DNA of 64,000 bases from Streptomyces filamentosus (GCF_014654895.1 NZ_BNBE01000002.1:930001-994000); one strand, 5' to 3'; shown: positions 7,148 through 16,044, numbered from the stretch's first letter. Made by a program: numbers and translations. Notes: generated by a model from the letters alone, not told the origin.

Positions 7148-9559
7148 TTGCCCGTCCGCACCCTCTCCGCCCGCCGCTCGCGGGGGCGGCTCGCACTGGT
7201 GGCAGCGTCGCTCGCCGCCGTCACCGCGGGGCTGCTGCCCGGCGCGGCGGCGGCCGATCCCGGCGACCGGGGCCGGGAGCACCGGCCGTCCGGCGGGGGC
7301 CTGAGCGCCGTCATCCGCTACACCGAGTACGGCATCCCGCACATCCTCGCCGGGGACTACGCGGACCTGGGCTTCGGCACCGGCTGGGCCCAGGCCGCCG
7401 ACCAGGTGTGCGTGCTCGCGGACGGCTTCGTGACCGTGAACGGGGAACGCTCGCGCCACTTCGGCGCGTCCGGCGCCCCGGACGGCTCGCTCTCCTCCGC
7501 CGCCACCAACCTCACCAGCGACCTGTACTTCCGGGGCGTCAGGGAGGCGGGCACGGTCGAGGAGCTGCTGCGCACCCCGGCCCCCGCCGGGCCGAGCCAC
7601 GACCTGAAGGAGCTGATGCGGGGCTGGGCCGCCGGGTACAACGCCTGGCTGCGGAAGAACCGGATCACCGACCCGGCCTGCGCGGGCGCCGCCTGGGTCC
7701 GGCCGGTGACGGCCCTGGACGTGGCCCGGCGCGGCTTCGCCGTCTCGGTGCTCGGCGGGCAGGGCCGGGCGGTGGACGGCATCACGACGGCCCGCCCGCC
7801 GGCCGCCCCGGCCGCCCCGGAACCGGCGGACGTCGATCCGGAGCGCACGGCGGAGGCCGCGCGGGCGCTGTTCGCGCCCGAGAACGCCACCATGGGCTCC
7901 AACGCGGTCGCGTTCTCGGGCGCGACGACGGCGAACGGCCGCGGACTGCTGCTCGGCAACCCGCACTACCCGTGGCAGGGCGGCCGGCGGTTCTGGCAGT
8001 CGCAGCAGACGATCCCCGGGAAGCTGAACGTCTCCGGCGCCTCGCTGCTCGGCACCACCGTCGTCAGCATCGGCTTCAACGACAAGGTCGCCTGGAGCCA
8101 CACCGTGGCCACCGGCGTGCCGATGAACCTGCACCAGCTGACGCTGGTGCCGGGCGACCCGACGGCCTACCTGGTGGACGGGAAGCCCGAGCGGATGACC
8201 GCGCGGACGGTGACGGTGGCGGACCGGGACGGCGCCCCGGTGACCCGTACCCAGTGGTGGACGCGGTACGGCCCGGTGACGAGCGGGCTCGGCGCGAGCC
8301 TGCCGCTGCCGTGGACGGCGGCCACCGCCTACGCCCTGAACGACCCCAACGCCGCCAACCTGCGCGGCTCCGACACGGCGCTCGGCTTCGCCAGGGCCCG
8401 CTCCACCCGGGACGTCGCCGAGACGCTGCGCCGCACCCAGGGCCTGCCGTGGGTGAACACGGTCGCCGCCGACGCGGCCGGGCACAGCTTCTTCAGCCAG
8501 TCGCAGGTGCTGCCCCGGATCACCGACGAGCTCGCGGAGCGCTGCTCCACCCCGCTGGGCCGGGTCGTCTACCCGGCGTCGGGCGTCGCCGTCCTCGACG
8601 GCTCGCGCGCGGATTGCGCGCTCGGCTCGGACCCGGACGCGGTGCAGCCGGGGACCTTCGGGCCGTCCCGGATGCCGGTGGTCGAGGACGCGCCGTACGC
8701 GGTGAACTCCAACGACAGCGCCTGGCTGACCAACGCGGACCGGCCGCTGACCGGTTACGAGCGGGTCTTCGGGACGATCGCGACCCCCCGCTCGCTGCGG
8801 ACCCGGGGCGGGATCGAGGACGTGGCGGCGATGGCCGCGCGGGGCCGGCTGACGGTGCGGGACCTCCAGGAGCAGCAGTTCGCCGACCGGGTGCCGGCCG
8901 GTGACCTGGCCGCGGCGGACGCGGCCGCGGCCTGTCCGGCGGCGCTGCCGGCGGATCCGGAGGCGTGCCGGGTGCTCGCCGCCTGGGACCGCACGATGGA
9001 CCCGGACAGCCGGGGCGCGCTGCTCTTCGACCGCTTCTGGCGGCGGTTCACGGCCTCGGTGCCGGTGGCGCAGCAGTGGAAGGTGCCGTTCTCCGCGGCG
9101 GATCCGGTGCGGACCCCGCGCGGGCTCGTCACGGAGACCCCCGGGTTCGCGAAGGCGCTGGCGGACGCGGTGGCGGAGCTGCGTACGGCGGGGATCGCGC
9201 TCGACGCGCCGCTGCGGGACCACCAGTTCGTGGTGCGCGGCGGGGAGCGGATCCCGGTGGGCGGCGGGACGGAGTCCCTCGGCGTCTGGAACAAGACGGA
9301 GGCCGTGTGGAACGCGGCGGGCGGCGGCTACGTGGAGGTCGCGCACGGCACGAGCCACGTGCAGGCGGTCGGCTGGGACGGCGGGCGCTGCCCAGTGGCC
9401 CGCACCCTGCTCTCGTACTCCCAGTCCTCGAACCCGGCCTCGCCGCACTTCGCCGACCAGACGAGGCTGTACGCGGGCGAGCGCTGGGTGACCTCCCGGT
9501 TCTGCGAGAAGGACATCCTGCGCTCGCCCGCGCTGAAGGTGGTGCGGGTCAGGGACTGA
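7148..9559 (+). CDS. secreted penicillin acylase-family Ntn hydrolase (AHL / cyclic lipopeptide acylase type)
   Basis: A TTG start at 7148 with GGGAGG four bases upstream gives an 803-residue precursor, the same size class as the AHL acylase AhlM of Streptomyces. Residues 1-36 form a signal peptide (Arg-rich start, hydrophobic core LALVAASLAAVTAGLL, cleavage after AAA). Autoprocessing should occur at Gly250-Ser251 (ATMGSNAVAFSG); Ser251 becomes the N-terminal nucleophile of the beta chain, and the ~28-residue Pro/Ala-rich stretch before it is the spacer peptide. Such enzymes cut the amide of N-acyl homoserine lactones, penicillin V or aculeacin-type lipopeptides outside the cell. Two in-frame ATGs (7076, 7106) lie upstream, but they precede the promoter-like sequence and would spoil the signal peptide. 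The 3' end overlaps the convergent antiporter gene by 11 bases. Confidence 0.9.
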   Translation: MPVRTLSARRSRGRLALVAASLAAVTAGLLPGAAAADPGDRGREHRPSGGGLSAVIRYTEYGIPHILAGDYADLGFGTGWAQAADQVCVLADGFVTVNGERSRHFGASGAPDGSLSSAATNLTSDLYFRGVREAGTVEELLRTPAPAGPSHDLKELMRGWAAGYNAWLRKNRITDPACAGAAWVRPVTALDVARRGFAVSVLGGQGRAVDGITTARPPAAPAAPEPADVDPERTAEAARALFAPENATMGSNAVAFSGATTANGRGLLLGNPHYPWQGGRRFWQSQQTIPGKLNVSGASLLGTTVVSIGFNDKVAWSHTVATGVPMNLHQLTLVPGDPTAYLVDGKPERMTARTVTVADRDGAPVTRTQWWTRYGPVTSGLGASLPLPWTAATAYALNDPNAANLRGSDTALGFARARSTRDVAETLRRTQGLPWVNTVAADAAGHSFFSQSQVLPRITDELAERCSTPLGRVVYPASGVAVLDGSRADCALGSDPDAVQPGTFGPSRMPVVEDAPYAVNSNDSAWLTNADRPLTGYERVFGTIATPRSLRTRGGIEDVAAMAARGRLTVRDLQEQQFADRVPAGDLAAADAAAACPAALPADPEACRVLAAWDRTMDPDSRGALLFDRFWRRFTASVPVAQQWKVPFSAADPVRTPRGLVTETPGFAKALADAVAELRTAGIALDAPLRDHQFVVRGGERIPVGGGTESLGVWNKTEAVWNAAGGGYVEVAHGTSHVQAVGWDGGRCPVARTLLSYSQSSNPASPHFADQTRLYAGERWVTSRFCEKDILRSPALKVVRVRD

Positions 9560-10652
9560 ACGAGAGGAACACGAAGGCGGCGAAGATCGCGAGGTGGACG
9601 CCGCCCTGGAGGAGCGTGGCCCGTCCGGGCACCACGGTCAGGGCGCTCACCACGCCGGTGAGGGCGAGCAGGACCATGTGGAGGGGGCCCAGGCCGAGCA
9701 CCAGGGGCCCGGACAGCCAGATGGAGGCGAGCGCGATCGCCGGGATGGTGAGGCCGATGCTGGCGATCGCGGAGCCGTAGGCGAGGTTGAGGCTGGTCTG
9801 CACGCGGTTGCGGCGGGCGGCGCGCACGGCGGCGAGCGTCTCGGGCAGCAGGACCATCAGGGCGATGACGACGCCGACGACCGCCTTGGGCAGGCCGGCG
9901 GACTCGACGCCGTCCTCGATGGTCGGGGAGATCACCTTGGCGTTGCCGACGACGGCGACGAGCGCGACGAGGAGCAGGCCGAGGCTGGTGAGGGTGGCGG
10001 CCTTGGTCGGCGGGTCGGCGTGGTCGTCCTCCGAGCATTCCTTGCCCTCGGGGGTGACGGGGAGGAAGTAGTCGCGGTGGCGGACGGTCTGGACGGCGAC
10101 GAAGACGGCGTACAGGCCGATGGAGGCGACGGCGGCGAAGGCGAGCTGGGCGCCGGAGAACTCGGGGCCGGGCTGGCTGGTGGTGAAGGTGGGCAGCACC
10201 AGCGTCATGGTGGCGAGGGTGCAGACGGTGGCGAGCGCGCCGCCGGAGCCCTCGGCGTTGAAGACCGCGACCCTGTTGCGGAGCGCGGCGACCAGGAGGG
10301 CGAGGCCGACGATGCCGTTGCAGGTGATCATGACGGCGGCGAAGACGGTGTCGCGGGCGTAGGTGGCGGTCTTCTCGCCGCCTCCCGCCATGAGGCTCAC
10401 GATGAGGCCGACCTCGATGACGGTGACGGCGACGGCCAGGACGAGCGAGCCGAAGGGCTCGCCGACCCGGTGGGCGATCACCTCCGCGTGGTGCACGGCG
10501 GCGAGGACGGCGGCGACGAGGCAGAGCGCCACGAGGACCACGGCGAGGGCCGGTAGATCACGTCCCCACGCGAGGACCAGCGCAAGCAGCGCCACCACCG
10601 GCCCCCACGTGGTCCACTCCCGGGTCAACGCCTTGGTGCTCGAACTCATCAT
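9549..10652 (-). CDS. calcium/proton antiporter, CaCA family (ChaA/YrbG-like)
   Basis: A 367-residue membrane protein with about eleven hydrophobic segments. The two inverted alpha repeats of the CaCA family are present: GEPFGSLVLAVAVTVIEVG near residues 63-81 and LLPETLAAVRAARRNR...NLAYGSAIASIGLT near 270-305, each with the acidic residue that binds the cation. A hydrophilic loop (EGKECSEDDHADPP) separates the two halves. It exports Ca2+ (or Na+/K+) in exchange for protons. Two ATGs in tandem (10652, 10649) follow GGAAGAAG. The MarR gene lies 57 bases upstream on the same strand and probably controls it. Confidence 0.9.
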   Translation of the reverse strand: MMSSSTKALTREWTTWGPVVALLALVLAWGRDLPALAVVLVALCLVAAVLAAVHHAEVIAHRVGEPFGSLVLAVAVTVIEVGLIVSLMAGGGEKTATYARDTVFAAVMITCNGIVGLALLVAALRNRVAVFNAEGSGGALATVCTLATMTLVLPTFTTSQPGPEFSGAQLAFAAVASIGLYAVFVAVQTVRHRDYFLPVTPEGKECSEDDHADPPTKAATLTSLGLLLVALVAVVGNAKVISPTIEDGVESAGLPKAVVGVVIALMVLLPETLAAVRAARRNRVQTSLNLAYGSAIASIGLTIPAIALASIWLSGPLVLGLGPLHMVLLALTGVVSALTVVPGRATLLQGGVHLAIFAAFVFLSFSP

Positions 10653-10669
10653 CTTCTTCCTGCCCTAGG

Positions 10670-10702
10670 GGGCGCGGTCCCCGTACCGCGGGGGCCGCGC
10701 CC
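10670..10702. terminator. intercistronic hairpin between the MarR and antiporter genes
   Basis: GGGCGCGG (10670-10677) pairs with CCGCGCCC (10695-10702), and after one bulged T the stem continues as CCCC/GGGG. It lies between the MarR stop and the antiporter start and may weaken read-through into the antiporter or protect the upstream message. Confidence 0.4.
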
Positions 10703-10709
10703 GTTTCCG

Positions 10710-11189
10710 TCATTCTTCTGCGTCGGCCAGACCGTGCTCGTACGCCGCGAGGGTGTCGATGAACATCCGCCGTTCGGCCGGTCCCAGGGGGGCGAGGGCG
10801 GCTCGCCAGGCGCCGGCGCCGCGGCCGATCCAGCCGTCGATGGCCGCCCTGCGCTCCTGGGTGATCGAAACGATCTTCCTCCTGCGGTCGGCGGGGTCCT
10901 CGTGCCTCTCCAGGACCCCCTTCTTCGCCAGGTCCCCGACCATCAGGCTGACCGTGGTGGGGGCGACCTCCAGCCGCGCGGCCAGTTCGTTGACGCTCTG
11001 GGGGCCGTCGAAGAGGAGATAGGCGAGCAGGGACAGGTGACGGGGCGCCAGCGTCAGCGACGCCAGCTCCTCCGGCACCTTGACGCGCTTGGCCCGCCCC
11101 ACCATGCGGGGCATGAGCAGCAGCAGCGTGCGCACGGCGTCGTCGACGTCCGGTCCGGCGGTCCCGCTCCCCTCGCGCTCGGTCGACAC
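10710..11189 (-). CDS. MarR-family transcriptional regulator
   Basis: A winged-helix MarR protein. Two in-frame GTGs are available: 11195 directly abuts GGAGGA, while 11189 has the same GGAGGA six bases upstream, so 11189 is preferred (159 residues). The DNA-binding core reads LAPRHLSLLAYLLFDGPQSV, NELAARLEVAPTTVSLMVGD for the recognition helix and HEDPADRRRKIVSIT for the wing. A perfect 19-base palindrome lies 20 bases upstream and is very probably its own operator, giving autorepression relieved by a ligand. The downstream antiporter in the same orientation is the most likely second target. Confidence 0.93.
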   Translation of the reverse strand: MSTEREGSGTAGPDVDDAVRTLLLLMPRMVGRAKRVKVPEELASLTLAPRHLSLLAYLLFDGPQSVNELAARLEVAPTTVSLMVGDLAKKGVLERHEDPADRRRKIVSITQERRAAIDGWIGRGAGAWRAALAPLGPAERRMFIDTLAAYEHGLADAEE

Positions 11190-11208
11190 CCTCACTCCTC
11201 CGGTTTGG

Positions 11209-11227
11209 ATTTGCTTTCAAAGCAAAT
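11209..11227. promoter_or_regulatory. perfect 19-base MarR operator
   Basis: ATTTGCTTTCAAAGCAAAT reads the same on both strands around a central C (9+1+9). Length, AT-richness in a very GC-rich setting, and position 20 bases before the MarR start fit a MarR-dimer operator. Next to a GC-rich genome background a chance palindrome of this length is improbable. Confidence 0.85.
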
Positions 11228-11321
11228 AGATCTGTCGTGATCGATGCTACCGGAGGGCCCGGTCGCGGCCGCGTCGCAAGAGCGGGCCGGAGGAGTCACG
11301 GGCGCACGGGGGCCGGGCGGG

Positions 11322-12728
11322 TCAGTCCTCCAGGGGGCGGGTCGCCGGGCCCTGGAGGACCGTGCCGTCCGCCGCGAAACGGGACCCGTGGCAGGGGCAC
11401 TCCCAGGTGTTCTCGGCCTGGTTGAAGCCCAGTTCGCAGCCCATGTGGGTGCAGCGGCGGCGACGGGGGCCGAAGCCCGCCGCGTAATGGCGGGCCACCC
11501 CGGCCTGGTGCCGCGCCACGCCGGGGTACTCGCGCAGGGGCAGGTGCCGGCGCGGGTCGACGAGTCCGGCCCACCCGGGGAGCGGAGCGTCCGTCAGACG
11601 GGCGGTGAGGAGCCGGCCGGCGGCCACCCCGTTGCTGAGGCCCCAGCCGCCGAACCCGGTGGCGACGTGGACTCCCCCGGCGCCGGAGCCCGTCGGGCCC
11701 ACGCAGGGCAGCCCGTCGGCCGTGTGGACGTCCTGCGCCGCCCACCGCCGGACGTCCGTCGCCTCCGCGAACCCCGGCAGACGGGACGACGCCCACGCCT
11801 CCAGCCTCCCGAACCGGTGCCGCACGCCGCCGGCGCCCGGTTCGAACGACTCGCCCGCCACGATCAGCAGCCTCCGGCCCCCGTCCGCCGGAGCGGTCCG
11901 CACGGAGCGGGTGCCGCCCTCGGGCGTCAGGTACATCCCGTACGGGGCGTGCCGTTCCTCGACGACCGCGGCGACCACGAGCTCCCGGCGCACCGAGAGC
12001 CGCAGCAGCAGGGCAGGGGGGCAGCGCAGCGGGAAGTTCGTGGCGAGGACGACGTCGTGGGCGCGGACGGTGGCCCCGCCCTCGGTCGTCACGCCGGGGT
12101 CGGGCCCCTCCCGGACCTCGGTGACCCGGGTGTCCTCGTGGATCCGCACGCCGCGCGCGGCCAGGTCCTCGGCCAGGGCGAGCAGGAAGCGGCGCGGATG
12201 GAACTGGAGCTGGTCGTCCACCCGCACGGCCGCCGCCACCGGGTAGGGAAGCCCGGTCTCGGTCACCGCGGAGGCACGCAGCCCGGCCGCCGCGGCGGCC
12301 GCCGCCTCCGCGCGGACCCGCCCCGCGGTCCGCCGGTCGAGCGCGTACGTGTACGCCGGCCGGTGCTCGATCCAGGCGTCGGCGCCGAGCTCCGCGCAGA
12401 TCCGCACCACCTCGTCGAGGGCGTCCCGCTGGGCCCCGGCGTACCGGGCCGCCGCCTCCGCGCCGTGCTCCCGGCGCAGGCGGTCGTAGCACAGGCCGTG
12501 CAGGGCGGTCAGTTTGCCGGTGGTGTGGCCGGTGACCCCCGCCGCGATCCGGCCGGCCTCCAGCACCACCACCCGGCACCCGGCCAGGGCCAGTCCGCGG
12601 GCGGTGCACAGACCGGCGATCCCCGCGCCCACGACGACCACGTCGGCGTCGAGGTCGCGGGTGAGGGGCGGACGGGGGGTGCCGGGCGGTGCCGACTCCA
12701 TCCAGTACGAGCTGTCGTGTCCGGGCAT
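11322..12728 (-). CDS. FAD-dependent oxidoreductase with C-terminal Rieske [2Fe-2S] domain
   Basis: A 468-residue DAO-fold protein. The FAD GxGxxG loop VVVVGAGIAGLCTARG is at about residues 30-45, followed by GVTGHTTGKLT, a hallmark of the FAD-Rieske (YhfW-like) group. The second FAD contact, GLPCVGP...ATGFGGWGLSNGV, is near 335-365. The C terminus holds the Rieske ligands C426-x-H428 and C444-x-x-H447 plus the cysteine pair C431/C446. The stretch between the oxidase domain and C426 is unusually short and Arg/His-rich, so the first strands of a normal Rieske fold appear to be missing. The substrate is unknown (amino acids are usual for DAO). It is divergent from the topoisomerase IB gene with a 122-base gap. 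ATG 12728 starts the product. Confidence 0.88.
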   Translation of the reverse strand: MPGHDSSYWMESAPPGTPRPPLTRDLDADVVVVGAGIAGLCTARGLALAGCRVVVLEAGRIAAGVTGHTTGKLTALHGLCYDRLRREHGAEAAARYAGAQRDALDEVVRICAELGADAWIEHRPAYTYALDRRTAGRVRAEAAAAAAAGLRASAVTETGLPYPVAAAVRVDDQLQFHPRRFLLALAEDLAARGVRIHEDTRVTEVREGPDPGVTTEGGATVRAHDVVLATNFPLRCPPALLLRLSVRRELVVAAVVEERHAPYGMYLTPEGGTRSVRTAPADGGRRLLIVAGESFEPGAGGVRHRFGRLEAWASSRLPGFAEATDVRRWAAQDVHTADGLPCVGPTGSGAGGVHVATGFGGWGLSNGVAAGRLLTARLTDAPLPGWAGLVDPRRHLPLREYPGVARHQAGVARHYAAGFGPRRRRCTHMGCELGFNQAENTWECPCHGSRFAADGTVLQGPATRPLED

Positions 12729-12850
12729 GACGCTTCCTTTCCGCGGTTCCCTCCGCGGTCGGTCCCCTCCGCGACTACCCCGCCCCGCCCGGGTGACCCC
12801 TCCGGGCCGGACGGCGGGCGGACGGCACCGACCGGCCGCACAGTGGAGGC

Positions 12851-13864
12851 ATGCGGCTGAGGACGAGCGATCCGGAACGGCCCGGCTGGCGGCGGGTCCG
12901 CCACGGGCGCGGCTTCCGCTACCTCGACGCCCACGGCGACCCGCTCGGGGCCGGGGACCGGGCCCGGGCCGTCGCCCTGGCGATCCCGCCGGCGTGGCGG
13001 GACGTCTGGATCTGCCCCTGGCCGGGCGGCCACCTCCAGGCGGTCGGCACGGACGCGGCGGGCCGGCGGCAGTACCTGTACCACGAGGAGTTCCGGCGTC
13101 GGCGGGAGGCCGCGAAACACGCCCACGTGCGGCGGGCCGCCCGGCGCCTCCCCCGGCTGCGGCGCGCCGTCGCCCGCGACCTGGCCCTGCGCGGACTGTG
13201 CAGGGACCGGGTGCTCGCCTGCGCGGCGCGCCTGGTCGACCTGGGCTTCTTCCGCGTCGGCGGCGAACGCTACGCGCGCGAGAACGGCTCGTACGGCCTC
13301 ACCACCCTGCTGCGCGAGCACGCCCGCTGCGAAGGCGGCGAGGTGTGCCTGAGCTACCCGGGGAAGACCGGCCGCCGGCAGGCCCGCGCCCTCGTCGACG
13401 AGGAGGCGTACCGGGTGGTGCGCGCGCTGCTGCGGCGGGGCGGCGGCGGACCCCGGCTGTTCGCGTACTGGGAGGGGAACGCCTGGCACGACGTCCGCGC
13501 CGACGACCTGAACGCCTATCTGCGGGACCGCGCGGGGGGCGACCTCACCGCCAAGGACTTCCGCACCTGGCACGCCACGGTCCTCGCCGCCGTCGCCCTC
13601 GCGGTCTCCCGGCCGGTGGCCGACCGGTCGCGGACGGCACGGTCGAAGGCGGTGCGGCGGGCGGTCCGCGAGGTCAGCGACTACCTCGGGAACACGCCTG
13701 CGGTGTGCCGCGCCTCCTACATCGACCCGCTCGTGGTCGAGCGCTTCGAGGAGGGCGTGACGATCGCCTCCGCCCTGGAAGGGCTCGGCGAGGACGGCGG
13801 CCTGGGCCACCCCGCCACCCGCGGCCCGGTGGAACGCGCCGTGCTGCGCCTGCTGGAGTCCTGA
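12851..13864 (+). CDS. DNA topoisomerase IB (poxvirus/bacterial type)
   Basis: A 337-residue type IB topoisomerase that relaxes supercoils through a 3'-phosphotyrosyl intermediate. The N-terminal beta domain has AIPPAWRDVWICPWPGGHLQ, and the catalytic domain has LGFFRVGGERYARENGSYGL (first Arg), SYPGKTG (the Lys loop), KDFRTWHAT (second Arg and His) and the nucleophile Tyr290 in CRASYIDP. All catalytic residues of the family are present. Bacterial TopIB is accessory and patchily distributed. It faces the FAD-Rieske gene and ends convergently with the hemerythrin gene 33 bases away. Confidence 0.95.
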   Translation: MRLRTSDPERPGWRRVRHGRGFRYLDAHGDPLGAGDRARAVALAIPPAWRDVWICPWPGGHLQAVGTDAAGRRQYLYHEEFRRRREAAKHAHVRRAARRLPRLRRAVARDLALRGLCRDRVLACAARLVDLGFFRVGGERYARENGSYGLTTLLREHARCEGGEVCLSYPGKTGRRQARALVDEEAYRVVRALLRRGGGGPRLFAYWEGNAWHDVRADDLNAYLRDRAGGDLTAKDFRTWHATVLAAVALAVSRPVADRSRTARSKAVRRAVREVSDYLGNTPAVCRASYIDPLVVERFEEGVTIASALEGLGEDGGLGHPATRGPVERAVLRLLES

Positions 13865-13870
13865 GGAGCC

Positions 13871-13893
13871 GGCGCGCCCCGACGGAGCGCGCC
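13871..13893. terminator. bidirectional terminator hairpin
   Basis: GGCGCGC (13871-13877) pairs with GCGCGCC (13887-13893) around a 9-base loop, in the 33-base gap between two convergent genes. Confidence 0.55.
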
Positions 13894-13897
13894 CCGG

Positions 13898-14371
13898 TCA
13901 CTCGTCGGCGCTCGGGACGGCCAGCGGGTCCTCCGGTGCCTTCTTGCGGGCCTCCTCCATCCGCGCGCCGAGTTCGCGCAGCCGGTTGCGGCCCATGGCC
14001 TTGCGGACCTCGGGGAACCAGTCCTGTTCCTCCTCCTCGACGTGGTGGCGCACGTTCTCCATGAGGACGGTCATCTTCGCGTCGAACCGCTCGTCCGAGG
14101 GGTCGGTCTTCTGCAGCTCGGACAGCATCCACACCACGGCGTGGTGCTCCTCGACGCTTTCGAGGACGTGGTCCGTGGTGTCGGGAGCGGCCTCGCGGGC
14201 CGCCGGGTAGAAGATCTGCTCCTCGATCCAGGCGTGCGCGGTGAGTTCCCTGATCACCTCGTCGACGATCTCCCGCTTGCGGTCCCGCGCGTCGTCACCG
14301 GCCCGCTCGAACTCCTTGAAGAGCTTCTCCACGGTCTTGTGGTCCTCGCGCAGCAGCACGATCCCGTCCAT
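13898..14371 (-). CDS. hemerythrin HHE-domain protein
   Basis: A 157-residue four-helix-bundle protein binding a non-heme di-iron site. Ligand candidates are spread as the family requires: DHKTVEKLFKEF (H11), AHAWIEEQIFYPAAR (H46 to E51), ESVEEHHAVVWML and VRHHVEEEEQDWFP. ATG 14371 follows GGAGGGA at good spacing. Such proteins bind O2 or NO or act in iron and redox homeostasis; no partner gene is adjacent that settles the role. The C-terminal 25 residues are charged and likely disordered. Confidence 0.9.
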   Translation of the reverse strand: MDGIVLLREDHKTVEKLFKEFERAGDDARDRKREIVDEVIRELTAHAWIEEQIFYPAAREAAPDTTDHVLESVEEHHAVVWMLSELQKTDPSDERFDAKMTVLMENVRHHVEEEEQDWFPEVRKAMGRNRLRELGARMEEARKKAPEDPLAVPSADE

Positions 14372-14490
14372 CACGGCTCCCTCCGGTCGCGGTCGGCCGT
14401 CCGCCGCCGGTCGGCCGGACGGTCCGTCCCGCATCTGCCCCGTCCGGGAACCTCCAATCGGGGCCGTACCCCGTCCGGGTGAAGGACGGG

Positions 14491-16044
14491 TCACAGGGGG
14501 CGCTCGTGGCCCTCCCAGTACGGGTCGCGCAGCCGGCGCTTGTAGAGCTTGCCGTTGGGGTCGCGGGGCATCACGGCGACGAAGTCGAGGGACTTCGGGC
14601 GCTTGAAGCCCGCCAGGCGGTCGGCGCAGTGGGCCAGGATCGCCTCGGCGAGCGCCGGCCCCTCCGCGTGCCCCTCGGCGGCCTCGACGACCGCCTTCAC
14701 CTCCTCGCCCCAGTCGGCGTGCGGGACGCCGAAGACGGCGGCGTCGGCGACGGCGGGATGGGAGAGGAGCGCGGCCTCGATCTCGGCGGGGTAGATGTTG
14801 ACCCCGCCGGAGATGATCATGTCGATCTTGCGGTCGCGGAGGTAGAGGTAGCCGTCCTCGTCGAGGTGGCCGAGGTCGCCGACGGTGAAGAAGTCGCCGA
14901 CGCGGCTCTTCGCCGTCTTCGCCTCGTCCTTGTGGTATTGGAAGCCGCCGGTGTTCATCTTCATGTAGACGGTGCCGAGTTCACCGGGCGGCAGCGGGCG
15001 GCCGTCGTCGTCGAGGACGGCGAGTTCGCTGATCGGCCAGGCGCGGCCGACCGTGCCGGGGCGCTTCAGCCACTCCTCCGCCGTCGCGAAGGCCCCGCCG
15101 CCCTCGCTGGCCGCGTAGTACTCCTCCACGCACCCGCCCCACCAGCCGATCATCGCCCGCTTGACGTGCTCGGGGCAGGGCGCGGCGCCGTGCACGGCGT
15201 GCCGCATCGAGCTCACGTCGTACCGCTCCCGGATCTCCTCGGGGAGGGCGAGGAGCCGGTGGAACTGGGTGGGGACCATGTGGGTGTGAGTGCAGGCGTA
15301 CGCGTCGATCAGCCGCAGCATCTCCTCCGGCGCCCACTTGTCCATGAGGACCAGCGGGTGCCCGATGTGCAGGGACGCGGCGGCGAACTGGAGGACGGCC
15401 GTGTGGTAGAGCGGCGAGCAGACCAGGTGCACGTTGCCGTCGAAGGGCCGGATGCCGAAGATGCCGAGGAAGCCGCCGAGGTGGGACTCCTCGGGGAGGC
15501 GGCCGGGCAGCGGGCGGCGGATGCCCCGGGGGCGGCCGGTGGTGCCCGAGGTGTAGTTCATGACCCAGCCGAGCGTCCGCTCCCCGGGTGCCGACTCCGG
15601 CTGCCCGTCGAGGAGTTCGGCGTACGGGCGGAAGCCGGGGACCGTGCCGACGGCGTAGCGGCGGCTCGGCGCAAGCCCGGCCTCGTCGGCGGCGGCGACG
15701 GCCGCCTCCGCGAAGCGTTCGTGCGCGACGAGCACCTTGGCGCCGGAGTCGGCGACGATCCAGGCGATCTCCGCGCCCACGAAGTGGTGGTTGACCGGGA
15801 CGAGGTAGAACCCGGCCTGGGTGGCGGCGAGATGGGCGGTGAAGAACTCGACGCCGTTGGGCAGGACGACGGCGAAGGCGTCGCCGCGCTCCAGACCGGC
15901 CGCGCGCAGGCCGTGGACCATGCGGTTCGCGGCGGCGAGCAGCCGGCCGGCCGACCACTCCTCGCCGTCCGGCGCCACCAGCGCCGTGCGGTCCGGGTCG
16001 GCGGCGGCCTGGGCCCAGAAACCCCGGGGGGCGACGGTGTTCAC
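14491..16044 (-). CDS. acyl-CoA synthetase (FadD-type), coupled to nitronate monooxygenase
   Basis: A 517-residue AMP-forming ligase. The GTG start at 16044 overlaps the TGA of the upstream gene as GTGA, so translation is coupled. Motifs: NYTSGTTGRPRG (near 172), YYAASEGGG (adenine site), GDLGHLDEDGYLYLRDR, IISGGVNIYP (hinge) and the catalytic lysine in DPNGKLYKRRL. The ASEGGG variant and the CTHTHMVPTQFHRL segment resemble FadD-type ligases that work on bulky or branched acyl groups in actinobacterial lipid and steroid loci. With the nitronate monooxygenase-like oxidoreductase it probably forms a two-gene catabolic operon under the operator at 17194-17210. Confidence 0.9.
   Translation of the reverse strand: MNTVAPRGFWAQAAADPDRTALVAPDGEEWSAGRLLAAANRMVHGLRAAGLERGDAFAVVLPNGVEFFTAHLAATQAGFYLVPVNHHFVGAEIAWIVADSGAKVLVAHERFAEAAVAAADEAGLAPSRRYAVGTVPGFRPYAELLDGQPESAPGERTLGWVMNYTSGTTGRPRGIRRPLPGRLPEESHLGGFLGIFGIRPFDGNVHLVCSPLYHTAVLQFAAASLHIGHPLVLMDKWAPEEMLRLIDAYACTHTHMVPTQFHRLLALPEEIRERYDVSSMRHAVHGAAPCPEHVKRAMIGWWGGCVEEYYAASEGGGAFATAEEWLKRPGTVGRAWPISELAVLDDDGRPLPPGELGTVYMKMNTGGFQYHKDEAKTAKSRVGDFFTVGDLGHLDEDGYLYLRDRKIDMIISGGVNIYPAEIEAALLSHPAVADAAVFGVPHADWGEEVKAVVEAAEGHAEGPALAEAILAHCADRLAGFKRPKSLDFVAVMPRDPNGKLYKRRLRDPYWEGHERPL

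Noticed and set aside
9594..10556. Long open frames opposite the antiporter gene (and similar ones opposite most genes)
   Set aside because: They mirror real genes in GC-rich DNA, are rich in Arg/Gly/Ala or Val/Gly/Asp, lack known domains, and the real gene in the other frame has clear family motifs.
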